Positions 25,743-35,473 of a stretch of 46,917 nt of DNA are shown one piece after another. The position numbers were made by a program, and so were the translations under genes. The number at the start of each line of letters is the position of its first letter. Position 1 is the stretch's first letter. The notes under the pieces were generated by a model that saw only the letters and a list, made by a program, of their open reading frames with translations, did not search any database and was not told the origin of the DNA. This DNA comes from Shewanella halifaxensis HAW-EB4. GTDB taxonomy: Bacteria; Pseudomonadota; Gammaproteobacteria; Enterobacterales; Shewanellaceae. The DNA lies in contig NC_010334.1 in NCBI RefSeq assembly GCF_000019185.1, positions 5,180,001-5,226,917 of the forward strand. Direction: 5' to 3'.

Positions 25743-26171
25743 TTAGCGGGAAATGTTCTTCTTGATGGTCTCGACAACGCGAAGCTGAGCGATAGCCTGA
25801 GCTAACTCAATCGCTGCTGCTGCATAGTTGAAGTCTGCACCAGCATTAGCCATATGGGCTTCTGCACGACGCTTAGCTTCTACAGCTGCCTGCTCATCAA
25901 TCTCTTCGGCACGCAATACGACGTCAGCCAATACTGAAATTGAAGAAGGTTGAACTTCCAGGATACCACCTGAAAGATAAAACACTTCTTCACTTCCATC
26001 TTGCTTGACGATGCGCGCCATGCCAGGCTTGATACTTGTCAGCAGAGCGGCGTGACCAGGCATAATACCTAGCTCACCTTCAGTACCTGATACTTGTAGC
26101 TGAGCTACTCGACCAGAAAAGATATTGCTCTCTGCACTTACCATATCAAGCTGTACTGTCATGGCTGCCAT
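25743..26171 (-). CDS. atpC: ATP synthase F1 subunit epsilon
   Basis: Epsilon couples rotation of the central stalk and inhibits ATP hydrolysis. The 142-residue protein has the N-terminal beta sandwich (QLDMVSAESNIFSG..., with GTEGELGIMPGHAALLTSIKPG at about 29-50) and the C-terminal two-helix regulatory domain (about 90-142). The first ATG is right: AAGGAGAACGG lies immediately before it. Last gene in the operon, directly before a strong terminator. Confidence 0.97.
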   Translation of the reverse strand: MAAMTVQLDMVSAESNIFSGRVAQLQVSGTEGELGIMPGHAALLTSIKPGMARIVKQDGSEEVFYLSGGILEVQPSSISVLADVVLRAEEIDEQAAVEAKRRAEAHMANAGADFNYAAAAIELAQAIAQLRVVETIKKNISR

Positions 26172-26202
26172 CCGTTCTCCTTAAACTAAGTCAAAGACCT
26201 AG

Positions 26203-27579
26203 TTATTTTTTGTTAGCTTTCTCAACAGCTTCGTCGATTGAACCAACCATGTAGAACGCTTGCTCTGGAAGGTGATCAAACTCACCCTCTAGAATGCCCT
26301 TGAAGCCACGGATTGTGTCTTTAAGAGAAACGTACTTACCTGGAGAACCGGTGAATACTTCTGCTACGAAGAAAGGCTGTGAAAGATATTTTTCAATCTT
26401 ACGAGCACGCGCTACAGTTGTCTTATCTTCATCAGATAATTCATCCATACCAAGAATCGCAATAATATCTTTCAGCTCTTTATAGCGCTGAAGTACAGTC
26501 TGCACACCACTCGCAACATCATAATGCTCTTGACCAACAACCAAAGGATCTAGCTGACGCGAAGTCGAATCCAATGGGTCAACCGCTGGGTAAATACCCA
26601 TAGAGGCGATGTTACGTGACAGTACAACAGTCGCATCTAAGTGAGCGAAGGTTGTTGCTGGTGACGGATCCGTCAAGTCATCCGCAGGTACGTATACGGC
26701 TTGAACAGAGGTAATAGACCCTGTCTTAGTCGATGTAATACGCTCCTGAAGTACACCCATCTCTTCAGCCAATGTTGGCTGGTAACCTACTGCTGATGGC
26801 ATACGGCCTAGCAGTGCAGATACTTCAGTACCTGCCAAGGTGTAACGATAGATGTTATCAACGAAGAAAAGAACATCTTTACCTTCGTCACGGAACTTCT
26901 CAGCCATAGTTAGACCGGTAAGTGCCACACGTAGACGGTTTCCTGGAGGCTCGTTCATCTGACCATAAACCATGGCCACTTTGTCGAGAACACCAGAATC
27001 TTTCATCTCGTAGTAGAAATCGTTACCCTCTCGAGTACGCTCACCTACACCAGCAAATACAGATAAACCTGAGTGTGCTTTAGCGATGTTGTTAATAAGT
27101 TCCATCATGTTGACGGTCTTACCAACACCAGCTCCACCAAACAGACCAACTTTACCACCTTTAGCAAATGGACAAACAAGGTCGATAACCTTGATACCCG
27201 TTTCTAAAAGTTCAGTTGAGCTTGATTGATCTTCATATGAAGGCGCTTCACGGTGAATAACATAACGTTCTTGCTCACCGATTTCACCACATTCATCAAT
27301 AGGATCACCTAAAACGTTCATGATTCGGCCAAGAGTCGCTGACCCTACCGGAACAGAAATTGGTGAACCAGAGTTTACGACCTCAAGACCACGACGCAGA
27401 CCATCTGAAGTACCCATAGCGATGGTACGAACTACACCACCACCAAGTTGCTGCTGAACTTCCAGCACCAAGCCTTCACTTTTGATCTCTAGAGCGTCAT
27501 ATATCTGAGGTACGGCATCATGTGGAAACTCTACGTCCACAACCGCGCCAATGACTTGGACAACAGTACCTGTGCTCAT
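26203..27579 (-). CDS. atpD: ATP synthase F1 subunit beta
   Basis: Catalytic subunit of F1. At 458 residues it is close to the E. coli length. Visible: the N-terminal barrel (GTVVQVIGAVVDVEFP), Walker A GGAGVGKT (about 148-155), the catalytic Glu region AGVGERTREGNDFYYEM, Walker B VLFFVDNIYRYT, and ALLGRMPSAVGYQPTLAEEMG. The Walker-B-adjacent sequence NIYRYT differs slightly from the common NIFRFT, without touching catalytic residues. Ribosome site AGAGGATTAATC. Confidence 0.98.
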   Translation of the reverse strand: MSTGTVVQVIGAVVDVEFPHDAVPQIYDALEIKSEGLVLEVQQQLGGGVVRTIAMGTSDGLRRGLEVVNSGSPISVPVGSATLGRIMNVLGDPIDECGEIGEQERYVIHREAPSYEDQSSSTELLETGIKVIDLVCPFAKGGKVGLFGGAGVGKTVNMMELINNIAKAHSGLSVFAGVGERTREGNDFYYEMKDSGVLDKVAMVYGQMNEPPGNRLRVALTGLTMAEKFRDEGKDVLFFVDNIYRYTLAGTEVSALLGRMPSAVGYQPTLAEEMGVLQERITSTKTGSITSVQAVYVPADDLTDPSPATTFAHLDATVVLSRNIASMGIYPAVDPLDSTSRQLDPLVVGQEHYDVASGVQTVLQRYKELKDIIAILGMDELSDEDKTTVARARKIEKYLSQPFFVAEVFTGSPGKYVSLKDTIRGFKGILEGEFDHLPEQAFYMVGSIDEAVEKANKK

Positions 27580-27614
27580 GATTAATCCTCTAAAACTTGT
27601 ATTCGTTACCTAGC

Positions 27615-28475
27615 CTAAACGGCTGCAGCGCCAGCAACAATTTCCGACAGTTCCTGCGTAATAGCAGCTTGACGGGCTTTGTTATAGACCAACTGCAAGT
27701 CATCGATAAGTTCACCAGCGTTGTCTGTCGCAGCTTTCATAGCAACCATACGGGCTGCTTGCTCAGATGCGATATTCTCAACAACACCTTGATAAACCTG
27801 AGATTCAACAAAACGAACCAACAAAGTATCTAACAATAACTTTGGATCTGGCTCGTAGATGTAATCCCACTGATGAGTAAACTCACCTTCTTCTGACTTA
27901 GGCAAAGGTAGCAGCTGCTCGATCACCGGCGTTTGAGCCATAGTATTTACAAACTTGTTGAATACTACGTACAAACGATCCAGCTTGCCTTCGTTGTATG
28001 CTTCTAGCATCACACGTACTGTTCCGATCAAGTCGACTAGCTTTGGAGCATCGCCTAAACCTGAAGCAGAAGCAGAAACCTGTCCGCCAAAACTGTTGAA
28101 GAACTGCGCACTACGTGCACCAATCGTACAGAATTCGACTTCTGCACCAGCTTCACGCTGCTTCTTCACGTCTGCGATAACCTTTTTGAAAAGGTTAACG
28201 TTCAGACCACCACAAAGACCACGGTCGGTTGACACAACAATGTAACCAACACGCTTAGCCTCTCTCACCTCTAAATAGGGGTGCTTATACTCGAGAGAAC
28301 CTTGCGCCACGTGACCGATCACCTTACGCATATTTTCTGCATATGGACGACTTGCAGCCATGCGGTCCTGCGCTCTACGCATTTTGCTGGCGGCAACCAT
28401 TTCCATAGCAGATGTGATCTTCTGAGTGTTTTTAACACTCGCGATCTTGGTTTTAATCTCTTTAGCGTTGGCCAT
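27615..28475 (-). CDS. atpG: ATP synthase F1 subunit gamma
   Basis: Rotor shaft of F1. The 286-residue protein has the N-terminal helix AKEIKTKIASVKNTQKITSA and the C-terminal helix ending NKARQAAITQELSEIVAGAAAV, the two ends that form the coiled coil within the alpha-beta hexamer. The motif TDRGLCGGLN (about 79-88) is typical. It lies between atpA and atpD, in the standard order. Confidence 0.98.
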   Translation of the reverse strand: MANAKEIKTKIASVKNTQKITSAMEMVAASKMRRAQDRMAASRPYAENMRKVIGHVAQGSLEYKHPYLEVREAKRVGYIVVSTDRGLCGGLNVNLFKKVIADVKKQREAGAEVEFCTIGARSAQFFNSFGGQVSASASGLGDAPKLVDLIGTVRVMLEAYNEGKLDRLYVVFNKFVNTMAQTPVIEQLLPLPKSEEGEFTHQWDYIYEPDPKLLLDTLLVRFVESQVYQGVVENIASEQAARMVAMKAATDNAGELIDDLQLVYNKARQAAITQELSEIVAGAAAV

Positions 28476-28523
28476 CTTAACTCTCCAATCTGGACCTGAG
28501 GTGTCTTACGACACCTCTTTCGA

Positions 28524-30065
28524 TTACCAGGTTTGGGTTTCGACGAACTTATCGAGGCCGGCCTTCAACTCACCTTCGATATCAGCGTTATAATCGCCAG
28601 TATCGTTAATGGTCTTCATTAGGTCAGCATGCTCGCTGTTCATGAAAGAGAGCAGAGATGCTTCGAAATCACCAATCTTATTAAGCTCTACGCTCTTTAG
28701 GTAACCTTTTTCAGCTGAGAAAATAGACACAGCCTGATTAGCTACGCTCATAGGGGCGTATTGCTTTTGCTTCATAAGTTCAGTAACACGCTCACCATGC
28801 TCAAGCTGAGCACGTGTTGCATCATCTAAGTCAGATGCAAACTGTGAGAACGCTGCAAGCTCTCGATACTGTGCAAGTGCGCTACGAATACCGCCTGACA
28901 GTTTCTTGATGATCTTAGTCTGAGCCGCACCACCAACACGAGAAACTGAGATACCAGGGTTAACAGCTGGACGTAGTCCAGAGTTAAATAGATCGGTTTC
29001 AAGGAAGATCTGACCATCAGTAATCGAAATTACGTTAGTCGGTACGAATGCAGAAACGTCACCCGCTTGAGTTTCAATAATCGGCAATGCAGTCAAAGAA
29101 CCAGTTTGGCCTTTCACTTCGCCTTTAGTGAACTTCTCAACATACTCAGCGTTAACACGTGAAGCACGTTCTAACAGACGAGAGTGTAGATAGAATACAT
29201 CACCTGGGTATGCTTCACGTCCAGGTGGACGCTTAAGAAGCAATGAGATCTGACGGTAAGCAACTGCTTGCTTAGAAAGATCATCATAGACAATCAGTGA
29301 ATCTTCACCGCGGTCGCGGAAATATTCACCCATTGAACAACCAGAGTATGGAGCCAAATATTGTAGAGCAGCAGCTTCAGAAGCTGTAGCAACAACAACA
29401 ATGGTGTTCGCCAAAGCGCCATGTTCATCTAGCTTGCGTACCACGTTAGCGATGGTAGAAGCCTTTTGGCCTACTGCTACGTATACACACTTAATGCCAG
29501 TATCTTTTTGATTGATGATGGCATCGATCGCAAGAGCGGTTTTACCGATCTGACGGTCACCAATGATCAATTCACGTTGTCCACGACCGATTGGGATCAT
29601 AGAGTCAACGGCTTTATAACCAGTTTGCACTGGTTGATCTACTGACTTACGTTCAATAACACCTGGTGCGATAACTTCAACAGGAGAGAAACCATCGTGT
29701 TCGAGTGGTCCTTTCCCGTCGATTGGCTCGCCCAATGTGTTGACTACGCGGCCTAATAGACCTCGGCCAACTGGGACTTCCAAAATACGACCAGTTGTTT
29801 TAACTTTATCACCTTCTGCTAAATTAGCATAAGGCCCCATCACTACGGCACCGACAGAATCACGTTCTAAGTTCAACGCGATTGCGAAACGGTTACCAGG
29901 CAGTTCAATCATCTCACCCTGCATCACATCGGCTAGACCGTGGATGCGGATGATGCCATCACTTACTGCAACGATAGTACCTTCGTTGCGAGCTTCACTG
30001 ACGACGTTGAACTGCTCGATCCGCTGTTTAATCAGATCGCTGATTTCAGTGGAATTCAGTTGCAT
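28524..30065 (-). CDS. atpA: ATP synthase F1 subunit alpha
   Basis: Non-catalytic nucleotide-binding subunit. The start at ATG 30065 (MQLNSTEISDLIKQRIE, 513 residues, the E. coli length) is preferred to the TTG two codons upstream; GGGAG precedes it. Motifs: the N-terminal delta-contact helix, the barrel (VSDGIIRIHGLADVMQGEM), Walker A GDRQIGKT (about 169-176), and VISITDGQIFLETDLFNSGLRPAVNPGISVSRVGG-type text around 340-375. Operon position is standard. Confidence 0.98.
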   Translation of the reverse strand: MQLNSTEISDLIKQRIEQFNVVSEARNEGTIVAVSDGIIRIHGLADVMQGEMIELPGNRFAIALNLERDSVGAVVMGPYANLAEGDKVKTTGRILEVPVGRGLLGRVVNTLGEPIDGKGPLEHDGFSPVEVIAPGVIERKSVDQPVQTGYKAVDSMIPIGRGQRELIIGDRQIGKTALAIDAIINQKDTGIKCVYVAVGQKASTIANVVRKLDEHGALANTIVVVATASEAAALQYLAPYSGCSMGEYFRDRGEDSLIVYDDLSKQAVAYRQISLLLKRPPGREAYPGDVFYLHSRLLERASRVNAEYVEKFTKGEVKGQTGSLTALPIIETQAGDVSAFVPTNVISITDGQIFLETDLFNSGLRPAVNPGISVSRVGGAAQTKIIKKLSGGIRSALAQYRELAAFSQFASDLDDATRAQLEHGERVTELMKQKQYAPMSVANQAVSIFSAEKGYLKSVELNKIGDFEASLLSFMNSEHADLMKTINDTGDYNADIEGELKAGLDKFVETQTW

Positions 30066-30079
30066 GCTCAAACTCCCAA

Positions 30080-30613
30080 TTACGACTGCAGCGTATCAGA
30101 CAGACGCGAAACTTTTCCGCGGACCGAGCCATCAATGACTAAGTCTCCTGCCGTGATAATTACACCAGCAATAAGGCTGGTATCTATGCTGCAATTCAGC
30201 TTAACTTTGCGTGCTAGACGTTTCTCTAAAGAAACGCTAAGCGCTTGTAGTTGCTCAGAGGTTAGCTCAGTAGCTGAAACGATTTGCGCTTCAACTTCTT
30301 TCGCATACTCACGTTGCAGCTCAACAAATTGTTGAGCAACAGCTGGTAGCACAACTAAACGACCGTTTTCAGCCATTACCTTTAACAGGTTCTGAGCTTG
30401 CTCGTTGATCTGCTCGCCACAAACTCCAATAAAGAGTTCTGCAAGCTTACCGCTGGCTACAGAGCCAGACAGTAAAGGCTGCATCGTTTCGTTTTCACTC
30501 ACTAATGCGGCGAAGTTCAGCATTTCTGCCCAACTCTCTACTGCTTTCTGTTCAAGAGCGAACTCAAAAGCTGCCTTTGCGTAAGGACGAGCGATGGTGG
30601 TTATTTCAGCCAT
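30080..30613 (-). CDS. atpH: ATP synthase F1 subunit delta (OSCP)
   Basis: Peripheral stalk connector between F1 and the b subunits. The 177-residue protein opens with TTIARPYAKAAFEFALEQ, the family signature, has a helical N-terminal domain, and ends with the beta region DTSLIAGVIITAGDLVIDGSV, the typical OSCP C-terminal motif. AAGGAG precedes the ATG. Confidence 0.97.
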   Translation of the reverse strand: MAEITTIARPYAKAAFEFALEQKAVESWAEMLNFAALVSENETMQPLLSGSVASGKLAELFIGVCGEQINEQAQNLLKVMAENGRLVVLPAVAQQFVELQREYAKEVEAQIVSATELTSEQLQALSVSLEKRLARKVKLNCSIDTSLIAGVIITAGDLVIDGSVRGKVSRLSDTLQS

Positions 30614-30629
30614 AACTCAAGCTCCTTAT

Positions 30630-31100
30630 TTAAAGTTCAGCAACAAGTTTATTAACTATGTCACTGTGTGCGGCTTCATCAATCGAACGTTCAAGAATTT
30701 TTTCTGCGCCAGCAATAGCCAGTGCAGCTACTTGCTTACGTAGATCTTCTTTCACGCGATTACGTTCGTTTTCAATTTCAGCGTGTCCCTGAGCAATAAT
30801 TTTCGCTCGCTCGGTATCGGCTTCAACTTTTGCTTCATCAACGATTTGAGCTTTGCGTTTGTTCGCTTGCTCAATGATTTCGTTTGCTGTTGCTTTAGCG
30901 TCTTTTAGCTGCTCTGTTGCTTTAACCTGAGCTAACTCTAAATCTTTTGCAGCACGTCCTGCATCAGCTAGACCATCAGCAATTTTCTTCTGGCGTTCTT
31001 CGATAGCGTTCATCAATGGCGGCCATACAAACTTCATGCAAAACCACACAAAGAGTAAAAAAGAAATCGCTTGGCCTAGCAGGGTAGCGTTAATACTCAT
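30630..31100 (-). CDS. atpF: ATP synthase Fo subunit b
   Basis: Peripheral stalk subunit of 156 residues with one N-terminal membrane helix (about 5-25, LGQAISFLLFVWFCMKFVWPP) followed by a long charged coiled coil (about 33-140) that reaches up to delta. The length equals that of E. coli b. Ribosome site AAGGAG. Two copies form the stalk. Confidence 0.97.
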   Translation of the reverse strand: MSINATLLGQAISFLLFVWFCMKFVWPPLMNAIEERQKKIADGLADAGRAAKDLELAQVKATEQLKDAKATANEIIEQANKRKAQIVDEAKVEADTERAKIIAQGHAEIENERNRVKEDLRKQVAALAIAGAEKILERSIDEAAHSDIVNKLVAEL

Positions 31101-31127
31101 AACGACAACTCCTTCTAAGGGGGACGA

Positions 31128-31385
31128 TTAGCCTGCTAATTGACCTAAGAACGGGTTAGCGAATACGAAGAATAATGCAACACCAACTGCAATCATTGAG
31201 ATCGCATCAAGTAGACCAGCTACAATGAACATTTTAGTTTGAAGTGCAGGAGCAAGTTCTGGCTGACGAGCAGAAGCTTCTAGGAATTTACCACCTAGAA
31301 TAGCAAAGCCAATACCAGTACCTAGCGCTGCTAAGCCGATCATAATTGCAACAGCTATTGCTGTAAAGCTAATTACAGTTTCCAT
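31128..31385 (-). CDS. atpE: ATP synthase Fo subunit c
   Basis: The 85-residue proteolipid forming the rotor ring, with two membrane helices and the polar loop ASARQPEL (about 37-44). The ion-binding carboxylate is Asp60 in GLLDAISMIAVG; no Gln/Glu-Ser sodium-ligand pattern is seen, so a proton-coupled enzyme is expected even though the inferred genus is often marine. GGAGA precedes the ATG. Confidence 0.98.
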   Translation of the reverse strand: METVISFTAIAVAIMIGLAALGTGIGFAILGGKFLEASARQPELAPALQTKMFIVAGLLDAISMIAVGVALFFVFANPFLGQLAG

Positions 31386-31417
31386 TTTATCTCCGATAAG
31401 TAACTAATTTTATTAAA

Positions 31418-32248
31418 TTAATGGTCTTCATGTGCCATGCTTAGATATACAATCGTAAGCATCATGAAGATAAACGCCTGCAGCACAATTACCAAAATAT
31501 GGAAAATGGCCCAAGGCACTGATAATGCAAACTGCGCCCACCAAGGCATCAGTGCTATCAGAATAAAGATCAACTCACCTGCATACAGGTTACCAAACAG
31601 ACGAAGCGATAATGAAATCGGCTTCGCAATCAAGGTGACTGTTTCCAAAACAAAGTTAATTGGAATCAGAGCCCAGTGATTGAAAGGCTGCATAGTCAGT
31701 TCTTTAGTGAACCCACTAAACCCTTTAACCTTGATACTGTAAAAAACAATTAACACGAACACACTCAAAGCTAAGCCCAAAGTTACGTTCAAGTCAGTTG
31801 TAGGTACAATCTTTAGGTAAGGTACGCCTAATAATCGTTTGGCGGCCTCAGGTACAAAGTCAACAGGGATCAAGTCCATTAAGTTCATCAGGAAAACCCA
31901 GACGAAAATAGTTAGACCTAATGGTGCAATAACCGCATTTTTCCCATGAAATGAGTCTTTAACGATTTTATCTACACCTTCCACGCACATTTCAACGAAA
32001 CATTGAAGCTTGCCTGGAACGCCAATTGTTGCCTTTTGTCCTACTTTGTAGAATAACCACAAAAATAGAACCCCTAGACCTACTGAAAATAAAAGTGAGT
32101 CAATGTGCCAAGTCCAAAATCCAGCATCTTGACATGCATAGTTAAAAGCAATCCCACCATCAGTGGAACACATTTTCGCATTAGTCAGGTGATGCTGGAT
32201 ATAGTCGGAAGCCGTTATAGTTAACGTATCATCCCCAGTTGTCGCCAT
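31418..32248 (-). CDS. atpB: ATP synthase Fo subunit a
   Basis: Stator channel subunit. The ATG at 32248 (MATTGDDTLTITASDYIQ, 276 residues) is preferred over the GTG at 32260, which lies within the Shine-Dalgarno area (GTGAGATTAATC). The essential arginine is in ISLSLRLFGNLYAGELI, and about five or six membrane helices are present. It is followed by atpE, as in the standard operon. Confidence 0.97.
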   Translation of the reverse strand: MATTGDDTLTITASDYIQHHLTNAKMCSTDGGIAFNYACQDAGFWTWHIDSLLFSVGLGVLFLWLFYKVGQKATIGVPGKLQCFVEMCVEGVDKIVKDSFHGKNAVIAPLGLTIFVWVFLMNLMDLIPVDFVPEAAKRLLGVPYLKIVPTTDLNVTLGLALSVFVLIVFYSIKVKGFSGFTKELTMQPFNHWALIPINFVLETVTLIAKPISLSLRLFGNLYAGELIFILIALMPWWAQFALSVPWAIFHILVIVLQAFIFMMLTIVYLSMAHEDH

Positions 32249-32260
32249 GATTAATCTCAC

Positions 32261-32644
32261 TTAATTTTGTTTGAAGTGTAAAGGGACTGTCCAAGGCACA
32301 ATTAGCACAAGTAAATAGCAGACGAATAACGGCATAAATGACGATTTCATCAAACCAAATGCAAGTGAAAATAATACAATGGTTAACAGCAACTTTACCG
32401 CTTCCCCCAGGAAAAATGATCGTACGACCTTTCCTGATGCTTGTGCCCCCGAATGGGAGAAAGCTAGGGTTGCGAACACAAAATTAGGGAGTACAGCGAT
32501 AGCACCACCTGCCAAAGCAGACAGACCATACTGAACCCCCCACATAGCGAAAAAGAAAAGGGAAACACATCCAGCAACCGCCGCCTGCAGTAAAACTAAT
32601 CTATAGGCTGACCGCCGGCCACGACGTGCTAAAACCTTGCTCAA
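32261..32644 (-). CDS. atpI: ATP synthase-associated protein AtpI
   Basis: First gene of the atp operon: a small membrane protein (127 residues, about four helices) of the AtpI family, thought to help assemble the c-ring or aid ion supply; it is not required in E. coli. It uses a TTG start (no nearby ATG until residue 39) with GGAGAAGG upstream, which suggests low translation relative to atpB to atpC. The N-terminus SKVLARRGRRSAYRL is very basic. The 13 bp to atpB contain the ribosome site of that gene. Confidence 0.88.
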   Translation of the reverse strand: MSKVLARRGRRSAYRLVLLQAAVAGCVSLFFFAMWGVQYGLSALAGGAIAVLPNFVFATLAFSHSGAQASGKVVRSFFLGEAVKLLLTIVLFSLAFGLMKSSFMPLFVCYLLVLIVPWTVPLHFKQN

Positions 32645-32868
32645 TTTACCTTCTCCGCATTATAACTTCTTGTTTAGATGACAGGATTACAAATACCCTG
32701 CACAAACCCTAGGTACAAAAAGCTTGCGAAAGTATACCGTTTCAGGCTTTCAAAGCAAGTTCAACCGCTAGAAAAAGGGGACTTTTAGTGTGATCTACGC
32801 CAAAAGTCTAAAAGAGTAAGATTAACGAATGTCACAAAGTTACATAATATAGTGTTAACTTTGAGCTT

Positions 32869-33759
32869 TTAGCGGATTTTGCTGATAATTCCCTCTAATT
32901 CAGCTAGATTTTGGTAATTAATTACCACTTTGCCTTTGCCCTTCTTGTTATGTGTTAACGTAACCTTAGCACCTAGTCTTTCAATTAATTGGGTCTCTAA
33001 ACGGACTACATCATGATCTTTAGCTGGTTTTTCGGCGATTTCAGTTTGATTTAAGGTTTTATTGACCAATCGTTCCGTTTCACGAACAGTTAATTCTTTG
33101 GCTACAACCAATCGAGCTAAATTAGTTTGCTCATCACCGCTGATAGCGAGCAGTGCCCGACCATGCCCCATATCGATATCACCGTACTCCAGCATACGCT
33201 TTACAGGTTCATTTAAACCATTAAGGCGCAATAGGTTTGATACTGTCGCACGAGACTTGCCTACAGCATCGGCAATTTGCTGATGGGTCAATTTAAACTC
33301 TTCAATAAGACGATTTAACGCAATGGCTTCTTCCATCGCATTAAGATCTTCACGTTGAATGTTCTCGATAAGTGCAATAGCAACAGCAGCCTCATCTGCC
33401 ACCTGTTTTACAATACAGGGGATCTTAGGCAGTCCGGCAAGCTGAGATGCACGCCAGCGACGCTCACCGGCAATAATTTCATAGCTTTCAGGAGATATTT
33501 TACGGACAACGATAGGCTGAATAATACCTTGAGCGCGAATGGACTCAGCAAGCTCTTCTAACGCCTCAGACGACATATCTTTACGCGGCTGATACTTACC
33601 CGGTTGTAATCTATCGATATCTAACGTGATTAGATCATCGTTTCTAATATCTTGTTCAACTTCAGTTGCAACAGTTGGTTCAGCGCGCTGGTTTGCAGCT
33701 TGGCTTGTGCTTAGTAATGCATCTAGACCTTTACCCAAGCCTCTTTTTTTCAGTGTCAT
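32869..33759 (-). CDS. parB: Chromosome partitioning protein ParB
   Basis: CTP-dependent DNA clamp that loads at parS sites and spreads. The 296-residue protein opens MTLKKRGLGKGLDALL, where GLGKGLDALL is the family N-terminus that stimulates ParA. The CTP-binding domain shows QPGKYQPRKD, GIIQPIVVRK and the GERRWRA motif with ENIQREDLNAMEEA; the helix-turn-helix VGKSRATVSNLLRLNGL (parS recognition) lies about 165-185; the C-terminal dimerisation segment is VVINYQNLAELEGII. It is 9 bp after parA. A matching parS candidate is at 42214-42229. Confidence 0.97.
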   Translation of the reverse strand: MTLKKRGLGKGLDALLSTSQAANQRAEPTVATEVEQDIRNDDLITLDIDRLQPGKYQPRKDMSSEALEELAESIRAQGIIQPIVVRKISPESYEIIAGERRWRASQLAGLPKIPCIVKQVADEAAVAIALIENIQREDLNAMEEAIALNRLIEEFKLTHQQIADAVGKSRATVSNLLRLNGLNEPVKRMLEYGDIDMGHGRALLAISGDEQTNLARLVVAKELTVRETERLVNKTLNQTEIAEKPAKDHDVVRLETQLIERLGAKVTLTHNKKGKGKVVINYQNLAELEGIISKIR

Positions 33760-33768
33760 TTTTTATCC

Positions 33769-34557
33769 TTAAACTTGCTCAGCCTGGGTGAGCTGCTCTG
33801 CACGACGAATAATTTCGCCTGCGAGTGCTAGATAGGCTTTAGCCCCAGCACTCGATTTATCATAATACATCGCTGGAGCACCAAAACTAGGGGCTTCGGC
33901 CAACCGAACATTCCTAGGGATCACTGTGCGGTAAACTTTGTCACCAAAGTGCTGTTTCAGTTGATCAGAAACATCATTTGAGAGTCGGTTACGGGGATCA
34001 TACATAGTGCGCAAGATCCCTTCGATATGAAGGCCCGAGTTAACCATAGCCCCAAGCTTACTAATGGTATCCATTAGTGCCGTCAGCCCTTCCAGCGCGT
34101 AATATTCGCACTGCATAGGAACCAATACAGAATCGGCTGCAGACATGGCATTAACTGTTAACATATTTAGTGAAGGCGGGCAGTCGATAAAAATGAAGTC
34201 ATAGTCATCTTTAATAGGGGCGAGAGCATTACGCAAACGAACTTCACGGGCAAAAAACTCCATGAGCTTAATTTCCGCAGCAGTAACGTCACCATTGCCG
34301 GCGATGAGATCATATTTTCCAGTAGTATCTCGGCAAACAACATCCTCAAATGGCTTTTCTTCAACCAATAACTCATAAGCGGTGTTCTCGACAGTATATT
34401 TATCGATACCACTGCCCATCGTCGCATTACCTTGAGGATCGAGATCGATCAACAAAACACGACGTTTAGTCGCTGCTAGAGAAGCCGCTAAATTCACACA
34501 CGTTGTTGTTTTTCCGACGCCACCTTTCTGGTTGGCCACGGCAATCACTTTACCCAC
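33769..34557 (-). CDS. parA: Chromosome partitioning ATPase ParA (Soj)
   Basis: Dimerising Walker-type ATPase that moves ParB-parS complexes over the nucleoid. It starts with GTG (AGGGTG upstream). Deviant Walker A KGGVGKTT is at 11-18, with the signature lysine K11, Walker A' around IDLDPQGNATMG, and Walker B FIFIDCPPSLN. The 262-residue length is the short chromosomal type, lacking the N-terminal DNA-binding domain of plasmid type Ia ParA. Adjacent to rsmG and mnmG, the common origin-proximal order. Confidence 0.97.
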   Translation of the reverse strand: MGKVIAVANQKGGVGKTTTCVNLAASLAATKRRVLLIDLDPQGNATMGSGIDKYTVENTAYELLVEEKPFEDVVCRDTTGKYDLIAGNGDVTAAEIKLMEFFAREVRLRNALAPIKDDYDFIFIDCPPSLNMLTVNAMSAADSVLVPMQCEYYALEGLTALMDTISKLGAMVNSGLHIEGILRTMYDPRNRLSNDVSDQLKQHFGDKVYRTVIPRNVRLAEAPSFGAPAMYYDKSSAGAKAYLALAGEIIRRAEQLTQAEQV

Positions 34558-34785
34558 AATATCACCCTGTAAGTCACTTTTATTATATTCCCGAGCGTTG
34601 TTTCACGCAGGGAATTAGCGCACTAATCTAATGGTTATTAGTAACAAATTGCTTGAAGCGCCGAAAGATTGCAACTCTTCAGTTCGCTTTGTCTGCAACC
34701 ACTGGCTTCACCTAGTCTATTTTTATCGCGACAGAGATAAAATAAGCTACGGTCATCAAAAAGTAACAACCGCATTAAAAATTAA

Positions 34786-35409
34786 TCAATCTTGCTTAAT
34801 GACACGTAACAGATGACGCTGTTCATCCAATTTAGGCACTTTAAGCTCAAAGATATCTGTTACCACAAAACCCGCAGGCAGTTGTGCCATCTCATCTTCA
34901 CTCAATTGCCCCTTGAGCGCATAGAAGCAACCATCAGCTTTGGGGAGGTGGTGGCACCAGTGCAGCATATCTTGAATAGAAGCGAACGCACGGCTTAACA
35001 CACCATCGAATAGTTCTTCAGGTTGGTAAGCTTCAACACGGCTTTCTATTGAAGAAATATTATTGATACCTAACTCAAACTGCACCTGCTTTTGAAAACG
35101 GATCCGCTTACCTAAACTATCGAGCAGTACAAATTCTTTGTCAGGATTTAAGATCGCCAGCGGGATCCCAGGTAAACCAGGGCCGGTGCCTACGTCTATA
35201 AAACGCGATCCCTTAAGGTGAGGCGACACCACTAAACTGTCCATAATATGACGGATCAACATCTGCTCAGGATCACGTACAGATGTCAGGTTAAATGCCT
35301 TATTCCACTTGTTAAGCATGCCGACAAAGTCTACAAGCTGCTTCTTTTGCTGCTCGGTAGCAGTCAGGCCAACTTCGGCCAAATAATCATTTAATTGGGC
35401 AGATAACAC
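34786..35409 (-). CDS. rsmG: 16S rRNA (guanine527-N7)-methyltransferase
   Basis: RsmG (GidB) methylates G527 of 16S rRNA using SAM. I choose the GTG at 35409 (reads M/V-LSAQLNDYLAEVGL, 207 residues) instead of the upstream TTG at 35439: TTGAGGACACAAACT gives a ribosome site and the extra 10 residues do not resemble the family. The Rossmann SAM-binding motif FIDVGTGPGLPGIPLAI is at about 70-86, and VESRVEAY and VLSRAFAS follow as in homologues. It lies between parA and mnmG on the same strand. Confidence 0.95.
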   Translation of the reverse strand: MLSAQLNDYLAEVGLTATEQQKKQLVDFVGMLNKWNKAFNLTSVRDPEQMLIRHIMDSLVVSPHLKGSRFIDVGTGPGLPGIPLAILNPDKEFVLLDSLGKRIRFQKQVQFELGINNISSIESRVEAYQPEELFDGVLSRAFASIQDMLHWCHHLPKADGCFYALKGQLSEDEMAQLPAGFVVTDIFELKVPKLDEQRHLLRVIKQD

Positions 35410-35473
35410 AGTTTGTGTCCTCAAAATAAAGCGAATCAAAAATCAATCAGTATTATGAATCGCGGAAAAGATG

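Noticed and set aside
34599..34614. TGTTTCACGCAGGGAA just upstream of parA, as a second parS
   Set aside because: Only the left half fits; the right arm matches poorly, about 10 of 16 positions. It is not a site by the standard used for 42214.
34631..34816. Plus-strand ORF between parA and rsmG
   Set aside because: No ribosome site, no recognisable protein, and it runs into rsmG in antisense; best seen as chance.
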